Source of the DNA: Pseudomonadota bacterium
Lineage (GTDB): Bacteria > Myxococcota > Myxococcia > Myxococcales > Anaeromyxobacteraceae
Assembly (NCBI GenBank): GCA_023419875.1
Contig: JAEZXM010000187.1
Coordinates: 1-13,423, forward strand
Length of the DNA: 13,423 nucleotides
Direction: 5' to 3'
A program made the position numbers and the translations under genes. Under the pieces are notes generated by a model that saw only the letters and a program-made list of their open reading frames with translations, did no database searches and was not told the DNA's origin. This document shows, in pieces, positions 1 through 7,820 of this stretch (positions are counted from its first letter, which is position 1; every line of letters begins with the position of its first letter).

Positions 1-1
1 C

Positions 2-70
2 AACTACAACGCCTTCGCGTCGGTCGCGTTCGCGCTCTGCGCGCTGGGCGAGCTGCTCCTCCGGAGGTGA
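2..70 (+). CDS. 3' end of a probable membrane protein gene (partial)
   Basis: Only the last 22 codons lie in the window, in the frame starting at base 2 and ending with TGA at 68-70. The peptide is largely hydrophobic (…AFASVAFALCALGELLLRR) and ends in two arginines, as expected for a last transmembrane helix with a short cytoplasmic tail. The family cannot be identified from this fragment. Its stop codon lies inside the translation start region of the downstream regulator, whose Shine-Dalgarno sequence (GGAGG, 63-67) is formed by the last codons of this gene. The two genes are therefore very probably co-transcribed and translationally coupled, and the regulator may control this membrane protein. 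Confidence 0.6.
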   Translation, partial: NYNAFASVAFALCALGELLLRR

Positions 71-72
71 GG

Positions 73-663
73 ATGGCCGAGGTACCGAGCCGCGCGGCGC
101 ACCCGCACCCCCACCCGTCCCAGGCCCTCCGCCGCGCCGAGCTGGCGGTGGCCGAGACCGTGGGCGGCCTCATGGAGCTCTGGGGGTTCCGCCGGCAGCT
201 CGGACGGATCTGGGCGGTGCTGTTCCTCTCCGAGCGTCCGCTCGCCGCGCCGGAGCTGTGCGAGCGGCTCGACATCTCCACCGGGCTCCTGTCGATGAGC
301 CTCTCCGAGCTGCGCGACTGGGGCGTCGTGCGCGGGGTCGCCGTGGAGGGCGATCGCAAGGAGCACTACCGGGCGGAGACCAACGTCTGGCGGCTCGTCG
401 CCCACGTGCTGCGCGAGCGCGAGAAGAAGCGGGTCGAGGACGCGCTCGCGGCGTTCGAGAAGGCGCTCCACGACGTGCGCGCGAGAATGGCGGACCCCGA
501 CCCCGATGTCCGCTCGCTCGCGCGGTTCAAGGCGAAGCGGCTCGAGCTGCTCGTCGGCCTCTGCCAGGCCGCGCTCGGGGTGCTGCGCCTGCTCCTCGAC
601 TCCGCGCGCGCGGACGTCGGGCCGATCAAGGCGCTCTCGGAGATGCTGGGGCGGCGGGGGTGA
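73..663 (+). CDS. GbsR/MarR-family winged-helix transcriptional regulator
   Basis: A 196-residue cytoplasmic DNA-binding protein. Residues of about 25-105 form a winged helix-turn-helix: a helix with LMELWGFRRQLGRIWAVLFL, the HTH (APELCERLDISTGLLSMSLSEL, split here only by description) and a wing around GDRKEHY. This matches the GbsR branch of the MarR superfamily, whose characterised members repress osmoprotectant uptake or synthesis genes. The C-terminal half is helical and charged, as in dimerising MarR-like proteins. I chose ATG at 73 because GGAGG at 63-67 sits 5 nt upstream; GTG at 67 is possible but would lie inside that ribosome-binding site. The gene overlaps the control region of the upstream membrane protein and is probably in its operon. 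The effector and targets cannot be read from the sequence. Confidence 0.8.
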   Translation: MAEVPSRAAHPHPHPSQALRRAELAVAETVGGLMELWGFRRQLGRIWAVLFLSERPLAAPELCERLDISTGLLSMSLSELRDWGVVRGVAVEGDRKEHYRAETNVWRLVAHVLREREKKRVEDALAAFEKALHDVRARMADPDPDVRSLARFKAKRLELLVGLCQAALGVLRLLLDSARADVGPIKALSEMLGRRG

Positions 664-681
664 TCCCCGCGGCTCCTTCTT
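654..681 (+). terminator. weak hairpin at the end of the regulator gene
   Basis: GCGGGG (654-659) pairs with CCCCGC (665-670) across a 5-nt loop that contains most of the TGA stop codon; a pyrimidine-rich run with several Ts (674-681) follows. This could be an intrinsic terminator, but the stem is only 6 bp and the T-tract is interrupted, so support is modest. The rest of the 664-839 gap shows no gene and no promoter that I trust. Confidence 0.3.
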
Positions 682-826
682 CCGCACAGCGCCCTTCAGC
701 AGGTGCGCATTCCCCCCTCGGTGAAGTGACCCACACCGTCGAGGGAGGGCCCGAGAGCGGGCGGATGGTATCGTTCCGATCGCTGTACGAGTGCTCCCAG
801 GGCGCAGGTCGGTAGTCCATCGAAGC

Positions 827-832
827 AGGAGG
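827..832 (+). promoter_or_regulatory. ribosome-binding site of the small lipoprotein gene
   Basis: A perfect AGGAGG lies 7 nt before ATG 840. It fixes the start of this short gene and supports its being real. Confidence 0.75.
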
Positions 833-839
833 AAGGCTC

Positions 840-1130
840 ATGCGACGACTTCTGGCTGGTCTTCTCGCCATCGGGCTCGTCACCGGGGTGGGTTGTGGAG
901 GCGGCGGCGACAACAGCTGCGCCGACGTCGGTGCAAGGATCGCGGCGTGCTCCGGAGACCCCGTTGAAGAGATCCAGGCGGAGTGTGAAGCGCTGCTCGA
1001 GGTGGCGGTCTGCGATGGCAGCAAGCAGGCCGTGATCGACTGCGTCGTGGGCTTGACCTGCGAGGAGCTGGCCATGGACGGCGCGGACCTCTGCCTCGAC
1101 CAGGAGGGATGCGTCCTGCCGCCCATGTAG
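840..1130 (+). CDS. small Cys-rich secreted lipoprotein, function unknown
   Basis: A 96-residue protein with a bacterial signal peptide: MRRLL start, hydrophobic core to about residue 15, then a lipobox-like GVG-C with Cys19 as likely lipidation site. Gly at -3 is less usual than Leu. The mature part contains eight further cysteines (27, 37, 49, 58, 68, 74, 85, 91), an even number compatible with four disulfides outside the cytoplasm, and is otherwise acidic. A Gly-rich linker (GGGG) follows Cys19, as in many myxobacterial lipoproteins. The start is well supported: AGGAGG at 827-832 lies 7 nt before ATG. A strong hairpin follows, so this looks like a single-gene transcription unit. I do not recognise a named family. 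Confidence 0.75.
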   Translation: MRRLLAGLLAIGLVTGVGCGGGGDNSCADVGARIAACSGDPVEEIQAECEALLEVAVCDGSKQAVIDCVVGLTCEELAMDGADLCLDQEGCVLPPM

Positions 1131-1154
1131 TTCGGTCTTGCAGCACCGATCCGA

Positions 1155-1186
1155 ACGCCGGGGCGCGGCTGCCCCGGCGTCGCCGT
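1155..1186 (+). terminator. strong hairpin downstream of the small lipoprotein gene
   Basis: ACGCCGGGGC (1155-1164) and GCCCCGGCGT (1171-1180) are perfect 10-bp complements around a 6-nt loop (GCGGCT). The hairpin begins 24 nt after the lipoprotein stop. It is followed by CGCCGTTT with only a short T-run, typical of GC-rich genomes with weak U-tracts. It most likely ends the lipoprotein transcript and insulates the LuxR-type gene downstream. Confidence 0.65.
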
Positions 1187-1258
1187 TTCCTCGGGCTGGT
1201 GCGGATGGATCGTCGAACTCGGGTGGTGAAGCCCGCGGCCGCCCCCTAAACACCCCGC

Positions 1259-2893
1259 ATGGAGAACTCGAGCGCCGACCTCACCCGGGGGCGGGACCAG
1301 TTCGGTCGCGCGGCATGGGAGGAAGCGTTCCAGTCCCTCGAGCGGGCAGACCGGCGGTCTTCGCTCGGCGCCGAAGATCTCGAGCTGCTGGCGGTCTCGG
1401 CGTACCTCATCGGGCGGGACGCGGAGTACCTCGACGCGCTCGACCGCGCGTTCCGGGCCCACTCCGAGGCGGGGATGCCGCGGCGCGCAGCGCGGTGCGC
1501 GTTCTGGATCGGCCTGCGGTACTTGCTCCGCGGCGAGCCGGGGCGAGCGAGCGGGTGGCACGCACGAGCGAACCGGTTGCTCGACCGCGCGGACGGAGAG
1601 TGCGCCGAGCGCGGGTACCTTCTCATGCCCGAAGCGGAGCAGAGCCTCCGCGCCGGCGACGCGGAGAGAGCCTTCGCGCTCGGGGAGGCGGCCGCCGACC
1701 GCGGCGAGCGTTTCGGCGACGCGGACCTCGTGGCGATCGCCCGCCATGTCCAGGGCCGCGCGCGCCTGCGCGAAGGGCGGGTGAAGGAAGGCCTGGCGCT
1801 GCTGGACGAGGCCATGCTGGCGGTGACGCGGGGTGAGCTCTCGCCCATCCCCACCGGCCTCCTCTACTGCAGCGTGATCGAGTGCTGCCGCACCATCCAC
1901 GCGCTCGAGCGCGCGCGCGAATGGACCTCCGCGCTCGCGCGCTGGTGCGACCGCCAGCCGGAGATGGTCTCCTTCACGGGAGCCTGCCGGGTCCACCGCG
2001 CCGAGGTCCTGCAGCTCTGCGGCGACTGGCCGGCAGCCGTCGCCGAGGCCGGGCGTGCGTGCGCGCGCGCCGCGACCGATCGGGCGTCTGCGGGGGAGGC
2101 GACCTACCAGCTCGGTGAGATCCATCGGCTCCGGGGCGACCTCGCGGCCGCGGAGGACGCGTACCGCGCCGCGAGCGAGGGAGGGCGGGAGCCGCAGCCC
2201 GGGCTGGCCCTGCTGCGTCTCGCGCAGGGGCGCGTCGGAGCAGCGGCGGCGGCCCTGCGACGGGTGCTTGCCGCCACGCCGGATCCGCTGGCGCGCACGC
2301 GATTGCTGCCCGCGAGCGTCGAGGTCCTCCTCGCCGCCGGGGAGGTGGCGGAGGCGCGTGCCGTGAGCGAGGAGCTGCGGGTCATCGCGGAGCGGTTCGA
2401 CACCGAGGTGCTGGGCGCGCTGGCCATGCAGGCGGAGGCCGCCGTGGCTCTCGCGGAGGGGAACGCGGTGGTCGCGCTCGAGCTGGCGCGGCGGGCGGGC
2501 GAGGTCTGGGCGCGGGCGGAAGCACCGTATCCGGGGGCGCAGGCGCGGGTGCTGGCCGGCCTCGCGTGTCGGGTCCTCGCCGACGACGAGGGGTGCCGGC
2601 TGGAGCTGGAGGCCGCCAAGCGCGTCTTCGCCGGCCTCGGTGCGAGGCCCGATCACGCCCGCGCGGACGCGCTCGCCGACGTCGATCGACCGCGCCGACC
2701 GCACGGCCTCACGCCTCGCGAGCTCGAGGTCCTCCGCCTCGTGGCGGGGGGCAAGACCAACAAGGCGATCGCGAGCGAGCTCCACCTGTCCGAGAAGACG
2801 ATCGATCGGCACGTGAGCAGCATCCTCGGCAAGCTGCGGGTGCCCTCGCGCGCGGCCGCGACCGCCTTCGCCTACGAGCACGAGCTCGTGTGA
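1259..2893 (+). CDS. LuxR-type HTH regulator with TPR-like N-terminal region
   Basis: A 544-residue regulator. The first ~470 residues are Ala/Arg/Leu/Glu-rich helical hairpins with TPR-like spacing (repeats around GDxxxA, RAGDAERAFALGEAA, LRGDLAAAEDAYRAA), probably a ligand- or partner-sensing scaffold. No Walker A motif is visible, so it is not a full MalT/LAL-type ATPase. Residues of about 482-544 are a GerE/LuxR C-terminal HTH: LTPRELEVLRLVAGGKTNKA, then the recognition helix region LSEKTIDRHVSSILGKL. ATG 1259 is the natural start, but no Shine-Dalgarno precedes it (CCTAAACACCCCGC is immediately upstream), so initiation may be leaderless or weak. An FAD-dependent oxidoreductase follows 148 bp downstream on the same strand and is a likely target; this is inference from adjacency. 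Confidence 0.85.
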   Translation: MENSSADLTRGRDQFGRAAWEEAFQSLERADRRSSLGAEDLELLAVSAYLIGRDAEYLDALDRAFRAHSEAGMPRRAARCAFWIGLRYLLRGEPGRASGWHARANRLLDRADGECAERGYLLMPEAEQSLRAGDAERAFALGEAAADRGERFGDADLVAIARHVQGRARLREGRVKEGLALLDEAMLAVTRGELSPIPTGLLYCSVIECCRTIHALERAREWTSALARWCDRQPEMVSFTGACRVHRAEVLQLCGDWPAAVAEAGRACARAATDRASAGEATYQLGEIHRLRGDLAAAEDAYRAASEGGREPQPGLALLRLAQGRVGAAAAALRRVLAATPDPLARTRLLPASVEVLLAAGEVAEARAVSEELRVIAERFDTEVLGALAMQAEAAVALAEGNAVVALELARRAGEVWARAEAPYPGAQARVLAGLACRVLADDEGCRLELEAAKRVFAGLGARPDHARADALADVDRPRRPHGLTPRELEVLRLVAGGKTNKAIASELHLSEKTIDRHVSSILGKLRVPSRAAATAFAYEHELV

Positions 2894-2905
2894 GCCGCCC
2901 CGCCC

Positions 2906-2940
2906 GTGGTCCGGAGAACCACCCACGTGTCTCGCGTGGG
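2906..2940. other. two overlapping short inverted repeats between regulator and oxidoreductase
   Basis: GTGGT-N7-ACCAC (2906-2922) overlaps CCCACG-N7-CGTGGG (2922-2940). The two stems share sequence and exclude each other if folded in RNA. They sit in the only gap between the LuxR-type gene and the oxidoreductase, where a regulator operator or a terminator could be. No T-tract follows, so an operator or chance are both open. Confidence 0.25.
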
Positions 2941-3029
2941 AACGGGGGGATCCGGCCGATGCCGGGGCCGCGCTCTCCTGCCTAGGCTTGCCACGGTCGA
3001 GGGCCGTCGCCCCGACCCAGGACATCCCG

Positions 3030-3035
3030 AGGAGG
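3030..3035 (+). promoter_or_regulatory. ribosome-binding site deciding the oxidoreductase start
   Basis: AGGAGG lies 6 nt before ATG 3042 and selects this start over the longer in-frame reading that begins at 2988. Confidence 0.75.
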
Positions 3036-3041
3036 ATCGAA

Positions 3042-4271
3042 ATGTACGACGCCATCGTCGTCGGCGCCCGGTGCGCCGGGTCGCCCACCGCAATGCTCCT
3101 TGCGCGCAAGGGGTACGAGGTGCTGCTGGTCGATCGAGCGAGGTTCCCCAGCGACACCATCTCCACGCACCTCCTCTGGCCGCACGGCGCCGAGGCGCTG
3201 GCGCGGTGGGGACTCCTCGAGAGTCTCGCGGCCACGGGGCTGCCGCCCATCTGCCGGCGCATGACCTTCGACGTCGGGCCCGTCGCGCTCCACGGGACGA
3301 TGCCCGGCGCCAATGGCGGCCGGGGCGGCTACTGCCCGCGGCGCACCGTCCTCGACGCGCTGCTGGTGAACGCGGCGGCGGAGAGCGGCGCCGAGGTGCG
3401 CGAGGGCTTCACGGTGGACGACCTCCTCTTCGCGGACGGCGCGGTGGTCGGGATCCGCGGCCGCGGGGACGGGGGACGAACCGTCGAGGAGCGGGCCCGG
3501 ATCGTCGTGGGTGCCGACGGCGTCCACTCCTTCATCGCCGCCACGGTGCAGGCCCCCACCTACGACGCCCGCCCGTTCGGCGCCTGCGCGTACTACTCGT
3601 ACTTCGAAGGCGTCCGCCAGGACGACCTCGAGATGTACCTGCGCGCGCACTGCGCGTTCGGCGGAGCGCCGACGAACGACGGGCTCCACATGGTCATGGT
3701 GAACTGGCCCGCACGTCAGTTCCCCGAGGTACGCGCCGACGTCGAGGCGCACGTCGATCGCGCGCTCGACCTCGCGCCGGAGTACGCGGCGCGGGTGCGC
3801 CGGGGGAGGCGTGTGGAGCGCTGGTACGGGAGCGCCGGCATCCCCGGCTACTTCCGGAAGCCGTGGGGACGCGGATGGGCGCTCGTCGGCGACGCCGGCT
3901 ACTGCAGGGACCCGATGACGGCGCAGGGGATCAGCGACTCGTTCCTCGACGCCGAGGGGCTCGCCGCGGTCATCGACGCGGGCCTGTCCGGCCGCGGCGC
4001 GCTCGAGGAGCTGCTGGCGGCCCACGAGGCGGCGCGCAACGAGCGGGTGCGCCCGATGTACGAGTTCACGAACGAGGTCGCCACGCTCGAGCCGCCCCCT
4101 CCCCATCTGCAGCGGCTCTTCCTCGCCCTGCGCGACGACCCGGAGGGCACGAACGCCTTCCTGTCGGCGATCAGCGGAGCGACCTCGATCGGCGACTTCC
4201 TGTCGGAGGAGAACCTCGCGCGGATCGTCGGCGCCGGGGAGGCGGAGCCCGCCACCTCGGCGCCGGCGTGA
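3042..4271 (+). CDS. FAD-dependent oxidoreductase (group A flavin monooxygenase / geranylgeranyl-reductase-like)
   Basis: A 409-residue cytoplasmic flavoprotein. The N-terminal Rossmann motif is IVVGARCAGSPTAMLLA (Gly8, Gly13; the middle Gly of GxGxxG is replaced by Arg10) with the ribose-binding acidic residue in LLVDR. A DG-type motif (VGADGVHS, Gly157-Asp159) and the FAD-contacting GD motif (LVGDAGYCRDPMTAQG, Asp284) follow in the family order. These mark the PHBH-fold FAD-dependent monooxygenase/reductase superfamily, whose members hydroxylate or reduce organic substrates using NAD(P)H; the substrate is unknown. AGGAGG at 3030-3035, 6 nt before ATG 3042, fixes the start; an upstream in-frame extension to 2988 lacks such support. 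The gene follows a LuxR-type regulator and converges with the cytochrome gene, stop to stop, with 3 nt between. Confidence 0.85.
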   Translation: MYDAIVVGARCAGSPTAMLLARKGYEVLLVDRARFPSDTISTHLLWPHGAEALARWGLLESLAATGLPPICRRMTFDVGPVALHGTMPGANGGRGGYCPRRTVLDALLVNAAAESGAEVREGFTVDDLLFADGAVVGIRGRGDGGRTVEERARIVVGADGVHSFIAATVQAPTYDARPFGACAYYSYFEGVRQDDLEMYLRAHCAFGGAPTNDGLHMVMVNWPARQFPEVRADVEAHVDRALDLAPEYAARVRRGRRVERWYGSAGIPGYFRKPWGRGWALVGDAGYCRDPMTAQGISDSFLDAEGLAAVIDAGLSGRGALEELLAAHEAARNERVRPMYEFTNEVATLEPPPPHLQRLFLALRDDPEGTNAFLSAISGATSIGDFLSEENLARIVGAGEAEPATSAPA

Positions 4272-4274
4272 CGC

Positions 4275-5618
4275 TCAGAGCGCTTCGAGGAACGCGACCA
4301 GGTCGTCCCGCTCCTCGGGCGTGAAGACGAACCCGAGCGCACGCTCGTAGTGGAGCACCACGTCGCGGAGCGTGGGCGCGATCCCGTTGTGGAAGTACGG
4401 CGGGCGCGCCGCCAGACCGCGGAGCGAGGGGACCTTGAACCGATCGACGTCGTCCCAGAGCCCGGTCCGCAGCGCCAGGCCCGGATCGGTGGTCTGGCGC
4501 TCCTCGCCCGCGTCTTCACCGACGAGCTTCTGCAGGGTGTAGAGCGGCATCCCCGCCTGCCGGAACTCGGGGCGCGAGGCGCCGACGTCGAAGAGCCGGC
4601 CCGTGAGGTGGCTCCCGTTGTTCTGGGTGTTGTGGCAGCCGCGGCAGCTCCCGCCGCCGGCGTTCCCGGCGTTGAACAGCTCCTGGCCCCGCGCGATGCG
4701 CGCGCGGGCCTGGTCCTCGCGCCGCGTGGTGCAGGACCCGGGGGCGAGATCGATCCACGCGTCGAAGAGGTCGAAGCGCGCGTTCACCGGCGCCTGGGCC
4801 GAGAGGTGGGCCGGGCCGCCCTTCGCGCCGCAGGCGTCGAGGCGCCCGGCCGAGAACGAGTACACCTGCGCGAACCGCAGCCCCTCCTCGTAGGTCACGA
4901 TGGCGTCGACCGTCTCCTGGGTGGGAGGAGCTCCCTGCTGAGCGCCGGTGATGTTGCCGCGCGCCTGGTTGACGAGGCCCGCGTGGACGTCGCCCGTGCC
5001 GGCGGTGTTCTGGTCGTGCCAGCCGACGTTCCGCGCGATGTGGAAGTTCGCGGTCGCGAGCGGACGCCGGAAGGCGACCACCCGGCTGGCGGAGCCGCCC
5101 GAGCCCAGCGGATCGTCCACGGCGACGATGACGAACTCCGCACCCGCCGGCACGTTCCCGCCGCGCCGGAACAGCCCCTTGCGCAGCATGCTGTACGACG
5201 CGTGGCGGGCCGCCGGCGTGGAGACGTCCGGGGCGGGGTTGTTCGCGTCCAGGGGGTTGAAGATGGGGTGCGTGCCGCCCGTCAGGAGGAACAGCAGCTC
5301 GACCTCGATCGGCCGGATGCTCCACCCCGCGGTCGGCAGGTGGCAGGTCTCGCAGGAGCGACCGTTCGTGCCCTGCGGGACATGGAAGGGATTGTTCAGG
5401 TCGACGAACCCGGCGGTGCTGAAGGTGGCCGCGGCGCCGGCGCGGTTCGGGATCGGGAAGTCGTTGGGCAGGCGTCCGTCGTGGAGATCCGCCGTGGACG
5501 GCGCGACGGCGGCCGCCTCGACGGGCTCGCTGCCGGACGGCGCGCAGGCCAGCAAGAACGCAGCGGCGGAGACCGCCAGCGCGGCCGGAGCACGGACGCG
5601 ATCGTGGGTACGGTTCAT
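4275..5618 (-). CDS. di-heme cytochrome c peroxidase/MauG-like lipoprotein
   Basis: A 447-residue exported protein. The signal peptide ends in a good lipobox, FLLA-C25, so it is probably membrane-anchored on the outside. Two heme c sites are present: CETCH (89-93) and CRGCH (325-329). The C-terminal segment with VPSLRGLAARPPYFHNG, then TLRDVVLHYERAL and FTPEERDDLVAFLEAL, is the hallmark of the bacterial di-heme cytochrome c peroxidase/MauG superfamily, which reduces H2O2 or oxidises partners using c-type electron donors in the periplasm. The hemes are about 235 residues apart, wider than in classical CcpA (protein about 320 residues long), so this is an enlarged variant. ATG at 5618 is chosen because GGAGGG sits 5 nt upstream on the minus strand and the signal peptide starts there. 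It is transcribed divergently from prfA. Peroxidase activity is inferred, not shown. Confidence 0.85.
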   Translation of the reverse strand: MNRTHDRVRAPAALAVSAAAFLLACAPSGSEPVEAAAVAPSTADLHDGRLPNDFPIPNRAGAAATFSTAGFVDLNNPFHVPQGTNGRSCETCHLPTAGWSIRPIEVELLFLLTGGTHPIFNPLDANNPAPDVSTPAARHASYSMLRKGLFRRGGNVPAGAEFVIVAVDDPLGSGGSASRVVAFRRPLATANFHIARNVGWHDQNTAGTGDVHAGLVNQARGNITGAQQGAPPTQETVDAIVTYEEGLRFAQVYSFSAGRLDACGAKGGPAHLSAQAPVNARFDLFDAWIDLAPGSCTTRREDQARARIARGQELFNAGNAGGGSCRGCHNTQNNGSHLTGRLFDVGASRPEFRQAGMPLYTLQKLVGEDAGEERQTTDPGLALRTGLWDDVDRFKVPSLRGLAARPPYFHNGIAPTLRDVVLHYERALGFVFTPEERDDLVAFLEAL

Positions 5619-5633
5619 GAGGGCCCTCCAGGG

Positions 5634-5649
5634 GCAACGACCGGGTTGC
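5634..5649. promoter_or_regulatory. inverted repeat upstream of the di-heme cytochrome gene
   Basis: GCAAC-N6-GTTGC lies 16 nt upstream of the minus-strand start codon. It could be an operator or a 5'-UTR hairpin for the cytochrome gene; no -35/-10 pair was found to anchor it. Confidence 0.2.
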
Positions 5650-5774
5650 ACTACGAGTGGAGGCGTCCATGAACCAGATGCACGCGCGTGCCGCAACGCC
5701 GCCTCCTGGGTGGCCCCGATTGTTCGGCTGGACGGGTGGACCCGGAGGTTGGGCCCGCGCCGGGGTCCCGAAGC

Positions 5775-5803
5775 TTGAACCCCTGGTCCCGGGGAGGTAA
5801 GTA
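5775..5803 (+). promoter_or_regulatory. possible promoter directly upstream of prfA
   Basis: TTGAAC (5775-5780) resembles a -35 box. After 17 nt comes TAAGTA (5798-5803), a poor -10 with only its first two bases matching. If used, transcription would start within a few bases of ATG 5813, giving an almost leaderless operon mRNA. The divergent layout requires some plus-strand promoter in 5619-5812, and this is the best candidate I see; the rest of that 194-bp gap shows no gene. Confidence 0.3.
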
Positions 5804-5812
5804 ACCCCTCCC
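5792..5812 (+). promoter_or_regulatory. short hairpin abutting the prfA start codon
   Basis: GGGAGG (5792-5797) is complementary to CCTCCC (5807-5812), with a 9-nt loop. The purine-rich arm is the only Shine-Dalgarno-like sequence before prfA and is 15 nt from ATG. Pairing would hide it and bring the start codon to the foot of the stem. Relevance depends on where the transcript begins. Confidence 0.3.
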
Positions 5813-6907
<1,095 letters not shown>

Positions 6908-6916
6908 GCCCCGGGC

Positions 6917-7792
6917 ATGGCTGAACCCTGGACCACCCTCCGCCTGCTCGCCTGGACCCAGGGTTTCTTCGGCCAGAAGGGGATCGACGCGCCGCGGCTC
7001 ACCGCCGAGCTCCTGCTCGCGCACGCGCTCCGCTGCGACCGCGTCCGCCTCTACCTCGACTTCGACAAGCCGCTCGGGGACGCCGAGCTCGCCGCCTTTC
7101 GCGAGCTGGTGCGCCGCCGCGCCGAGCGCGAGCCGACCGCGTACCTCCTCGGCGCGCGCGAGTTCCACGGCCGCTCGTTCCAGGTGGACGCGCGCGTGCT
7201 CGTGCCGCGGCCGGAGACGGAGCACGTGCTCGAGGCCGCGCTGGCCGCGCTCCCCGCGGACGCCGCCGGCCTCCGGGCGCTCGACCTCTGCACCGGGTCC
7301 GGCGCCCTCGCGATCTCGCTCGCGCTCGAGCGTCCGGACGCACAGGTCGTCGCGACCGAGCTCTCCCCCGACGCGCTCGCGGTCGCGCGGGAGAACGCCG
7401 CGCGCCTCGGCGCCGCGGGGGTGACCTTCCTGGAGGGGGACCTGTACGCGCCGCTCGCACCGGAGGAGCGGTTCGACGTGATCGTGTCCAATCCGCCCTA
7501 CGTGCCCCGTGGCGAGCTGGACACGCTTCCGCCCGAGGTGCGGCGGGAACCCCGGCTCGCCCTCGACGGCGGCGAGGACGGGCTGGCGATCTCGCGGCGG
7601 ATCGCGGCGGAGGCCCCGGCCCGGCTGCGCCCGGGGGGCGTCTTGGTCCTGGAGATGCACGAGTCCCACCTCCATGACCTCCCTGCGATCTGCCTCCAGC
7701 ACGGTTTCGAGCGCGCCGAGCCCCGGCGCGACCTCGCCGGCCTTCCCCGGCTCGTCGTCGCCCACATGGCGGGCCCGGTCGCCCCAGCGTAG
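6917..7792 (+). CDS. prmC: release factor glutamine N5-methyltransferase
   Basis: A 291-residue SAM-dependent methyltransferase (HemK/PrmC) that methylates the glutamine of the GGQ motif in release factors, raising termination efficiency. The N-terminal helical substrate-binding domain (about 1-85) is followed by the Rossmann methyltransferase domain with the SAM motif LDLCTGSGALAISLA and the diagnostic NPPY motif at 192-195, which binds the Gln side chain. The length is normal. It lies 9 nt after prfA, its substrate gene; no strong Shine-Dalgarno precedes ATG 6917, so coupling to prfA translation is likely. The conserved prfA-prmC pairing supports the assignment. Confidence 0.95.
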   Translation: MAEPWTTLRLLAWTQGFFGQKGIDAPRLTAELLLAHALRCDRVRLYLDFDKPLGDAELAAFRELVRRRAEREPTAYLLGAREFHGRSFQVDARVLVPRPETEHVLEAALAALPADAAGLRALDLCTGSGALAISLALERPDAQVVATELSPDALAVARENAARLGAAGVTFLEGDLYAPLAPEERFDVIVSNPPYVPRGELDTLPPEVRREPRLALDGGEDGLAISRRIAAEAPARLRPGGVLVLEMHESHLHDLPAICLQHGFERAEPRRDLAGLPRLVVAHMAGPVAPA

Positions 7793-7811
7793 AATCCCGC
7801 GTCCGACCGAC

Positions 7812-7815
7812 GGAG
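7812..7815 (+). promoter_or_regulatory. ribosome-binding site supporting the TTG start of murA
   Basis: GGAG lies 5 nt before TTG 7821. No ATG or GTG in the same frame fits the family's N-terminus, so this site decides a non-ATG start. Confidence 0.6.
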
Positions 7816-7820
7816 AGCTC

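Noticed and set aside
626..3313. Very long minus-strand open frame (895 codons) opposite the lipoprotein, LuxR-type and oxidoreductase genes
   Set aside because: It is a GC-rich shadow: Arg/Pro/Gly/His-rich, no domain, and it lies opposite genes with clear motifs and ribosome-binding sites.
2906..4324. Plus-strand 472-codon frame overlapping the oxidoreductase in another frame
   Set aside because: Almost pure Arg/Gly/Ala/Pro translation, with no recognisable fold; the FAD-binding frame is the real one.
5619..5660. Possible sigma54 promoter for the cytochrome gene (TGCAAC...TTGC on the minus strand)
   Set aside because: The spacing and the -24 GG do not fit the GG-N10-GC rule.
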